This document shows, piece by piece, positions 37,998 through 38,267 of a stretch of DNA of 38,267 nt; position 1 is the first letter of the stretch, and every line of letters starts with the position of its first letter. The position numbers and the translations under genes were made by a program. Under the pieces are notes generated by a model that saw only the letters and a list, made by a program, of their open reading frames with translations, searched no databases and was not told the origin of the DNA. This stretch comes from Gammaproteobacteria bacterium (GTDB lineage Bacteria > Pseudomonadota > Gammaproteobacteria > SZUA-229): the NCBI GenBank assembly GCA_026995045.1, contig JALWPK010000232.1, positions 1 to 38,267 on the forward strand, given 5' to 3'.

Positions 37998-38267
37998 AGT
38001 GACTCCTGCAGCAGCGGAACAAATCAAGCTGTCCGCGCAACAGAACAAAACCGAAGGCATGCCGCTGCGCATTGCCGCCACGCGCAATGCCGATAACACC
38101 ATACACTATGGCATGGGCTTTGATGAGGCCAAGGAAGAAGACACCAGCATCGCCGCCGCTGATGGCATCGAGATTATTGTCTCCCCCATCAGCGCCGACC
38201 TGCTCAAGGGAACCACGCTGGATTATGTGGAACTGGAGCCGGGTAACTTCCAGTTTATTTTCATGAA
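37990..38267 (+). CDS. dsrR: DsrR, IscA-like protein without cysteines (truncated by window end)
   Basis: The first 92 residues of an A-type carrier-like protein. It begins MIKVTPAAAEQIKLSAQQNK and ends in the window at GNFQFIFM. The cysteines used by IscA for iron-sulfur binding are absent so far (IAATRN and DGIEIIV without Cys), as in A. vinosum DsrR, whose role is thought to be post-transcriptional control or support of the dsr proteins. The start overlaps the end of dsrN. The 3' end lies outside the window. Confidence 0.92.
   Translation, partial: MIKVTPAAAEQIKLSAQQNKTEGMPLRIAATRNADNTIHYGMGFDEAKEEDTSIAAADGIEIIVSPISADLLKGTTLDYVELEPGNFQFIFM

Noticed and set aside
1-38267. CRISPR array to match the Cas6-like gene; tRNA or rRNA genes; insertion sequences
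   Set aside because: I saw no regularly spaced direct repeats, no cloverleaf or rRNA sequence, and no transposase or integrase coding region in the window.

Overview
The window comes from a chemolithoautotrophic, sulfur-oxidising bacterium, most likely a gammaproteobacterium of the Chromatiales/Thiohalomonas type. This rests on the oxidative dsr gene order dsrABEFHCMKLJOPNR (dsrEFH and dsrL mark the oxidising direction), a form I RuBisCO large-subunit gene read away from a CbbR-type regulator, and a moderately GC-rich, mostly densely packed genome. The genus cannot be fixed from the sequence.

Layout. (1) 1-1231: the first 30 codons of cbbL (minus strand) and divergent cbbR, with overlapping promoters and a LysR-type operator. 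(2) 1256-4372: a VOC-fold protein, then dapC, dapD and an ArsC/YffB-like gene, interrupted by palindromic dispersed repeats. (3) 4422-8315 (minus): a four-gene copper-type 'metallo-mystery pair' locus (MbnP-like, di-haem MbnH-like, outer-membrane protein, lipoprotein). (4) 8934-14356: a REC plus degenerate-GGDEF regulator, then a minus-strand set Sel1-repeat protein, MoxR ATPase, HExxH/VWA protein and a DsrS-like protein. (5) 14605-17830: a small protein with a structured leader, conserved hypothetical proteins, a 2OG-Fe(II) oxygenase and a GNAT enzyme. (6) 17863-21658 (minus): an AT-rich lipoprotein gene, two tandem-duplicated surface proteins with a C-terminal sorting-type tail, and two small conserved hypothetical proteins. 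(7) 21709-25093: a PiuC-type hydroxylase, a shared terminator, then a minus-strand set running away from dsrA: TauD-like dioxygenase, 63-aa protein, Cas6-like protein, DsrC paralogue without the redox cysteines, and 67-aa protein. (8) 25544-38267: the dsr operon, cut inside dsrR at the window edge.

How they work together. DsrE2F2H2 and DsrC relay sulfur from stored sulfur to DsrAB. DsrAB releases sulfite. DsrMKJOP exchanges electrons between DsrC thiol/disulfide, the membrane quinone pool and the periplasm. DsrL couples DsrAB to a pyridine nucleotide. DsrN supplies amidated sirohaem, and DsrR and DsrS are accessory. The electrons and energy would support CO2 fixation by RuBisCO under CbbR. 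The most interesting unexplained part is the gene set divergent from dsrA, where an orphan Cas6-like RNA-binding-type protein (no CRISPR array or other cas genes here) sits with a DsrC paralogue and a 2OG oxygenase. A dsrA promoter candidate overlapped by an inverted repeat lies between the two operons.
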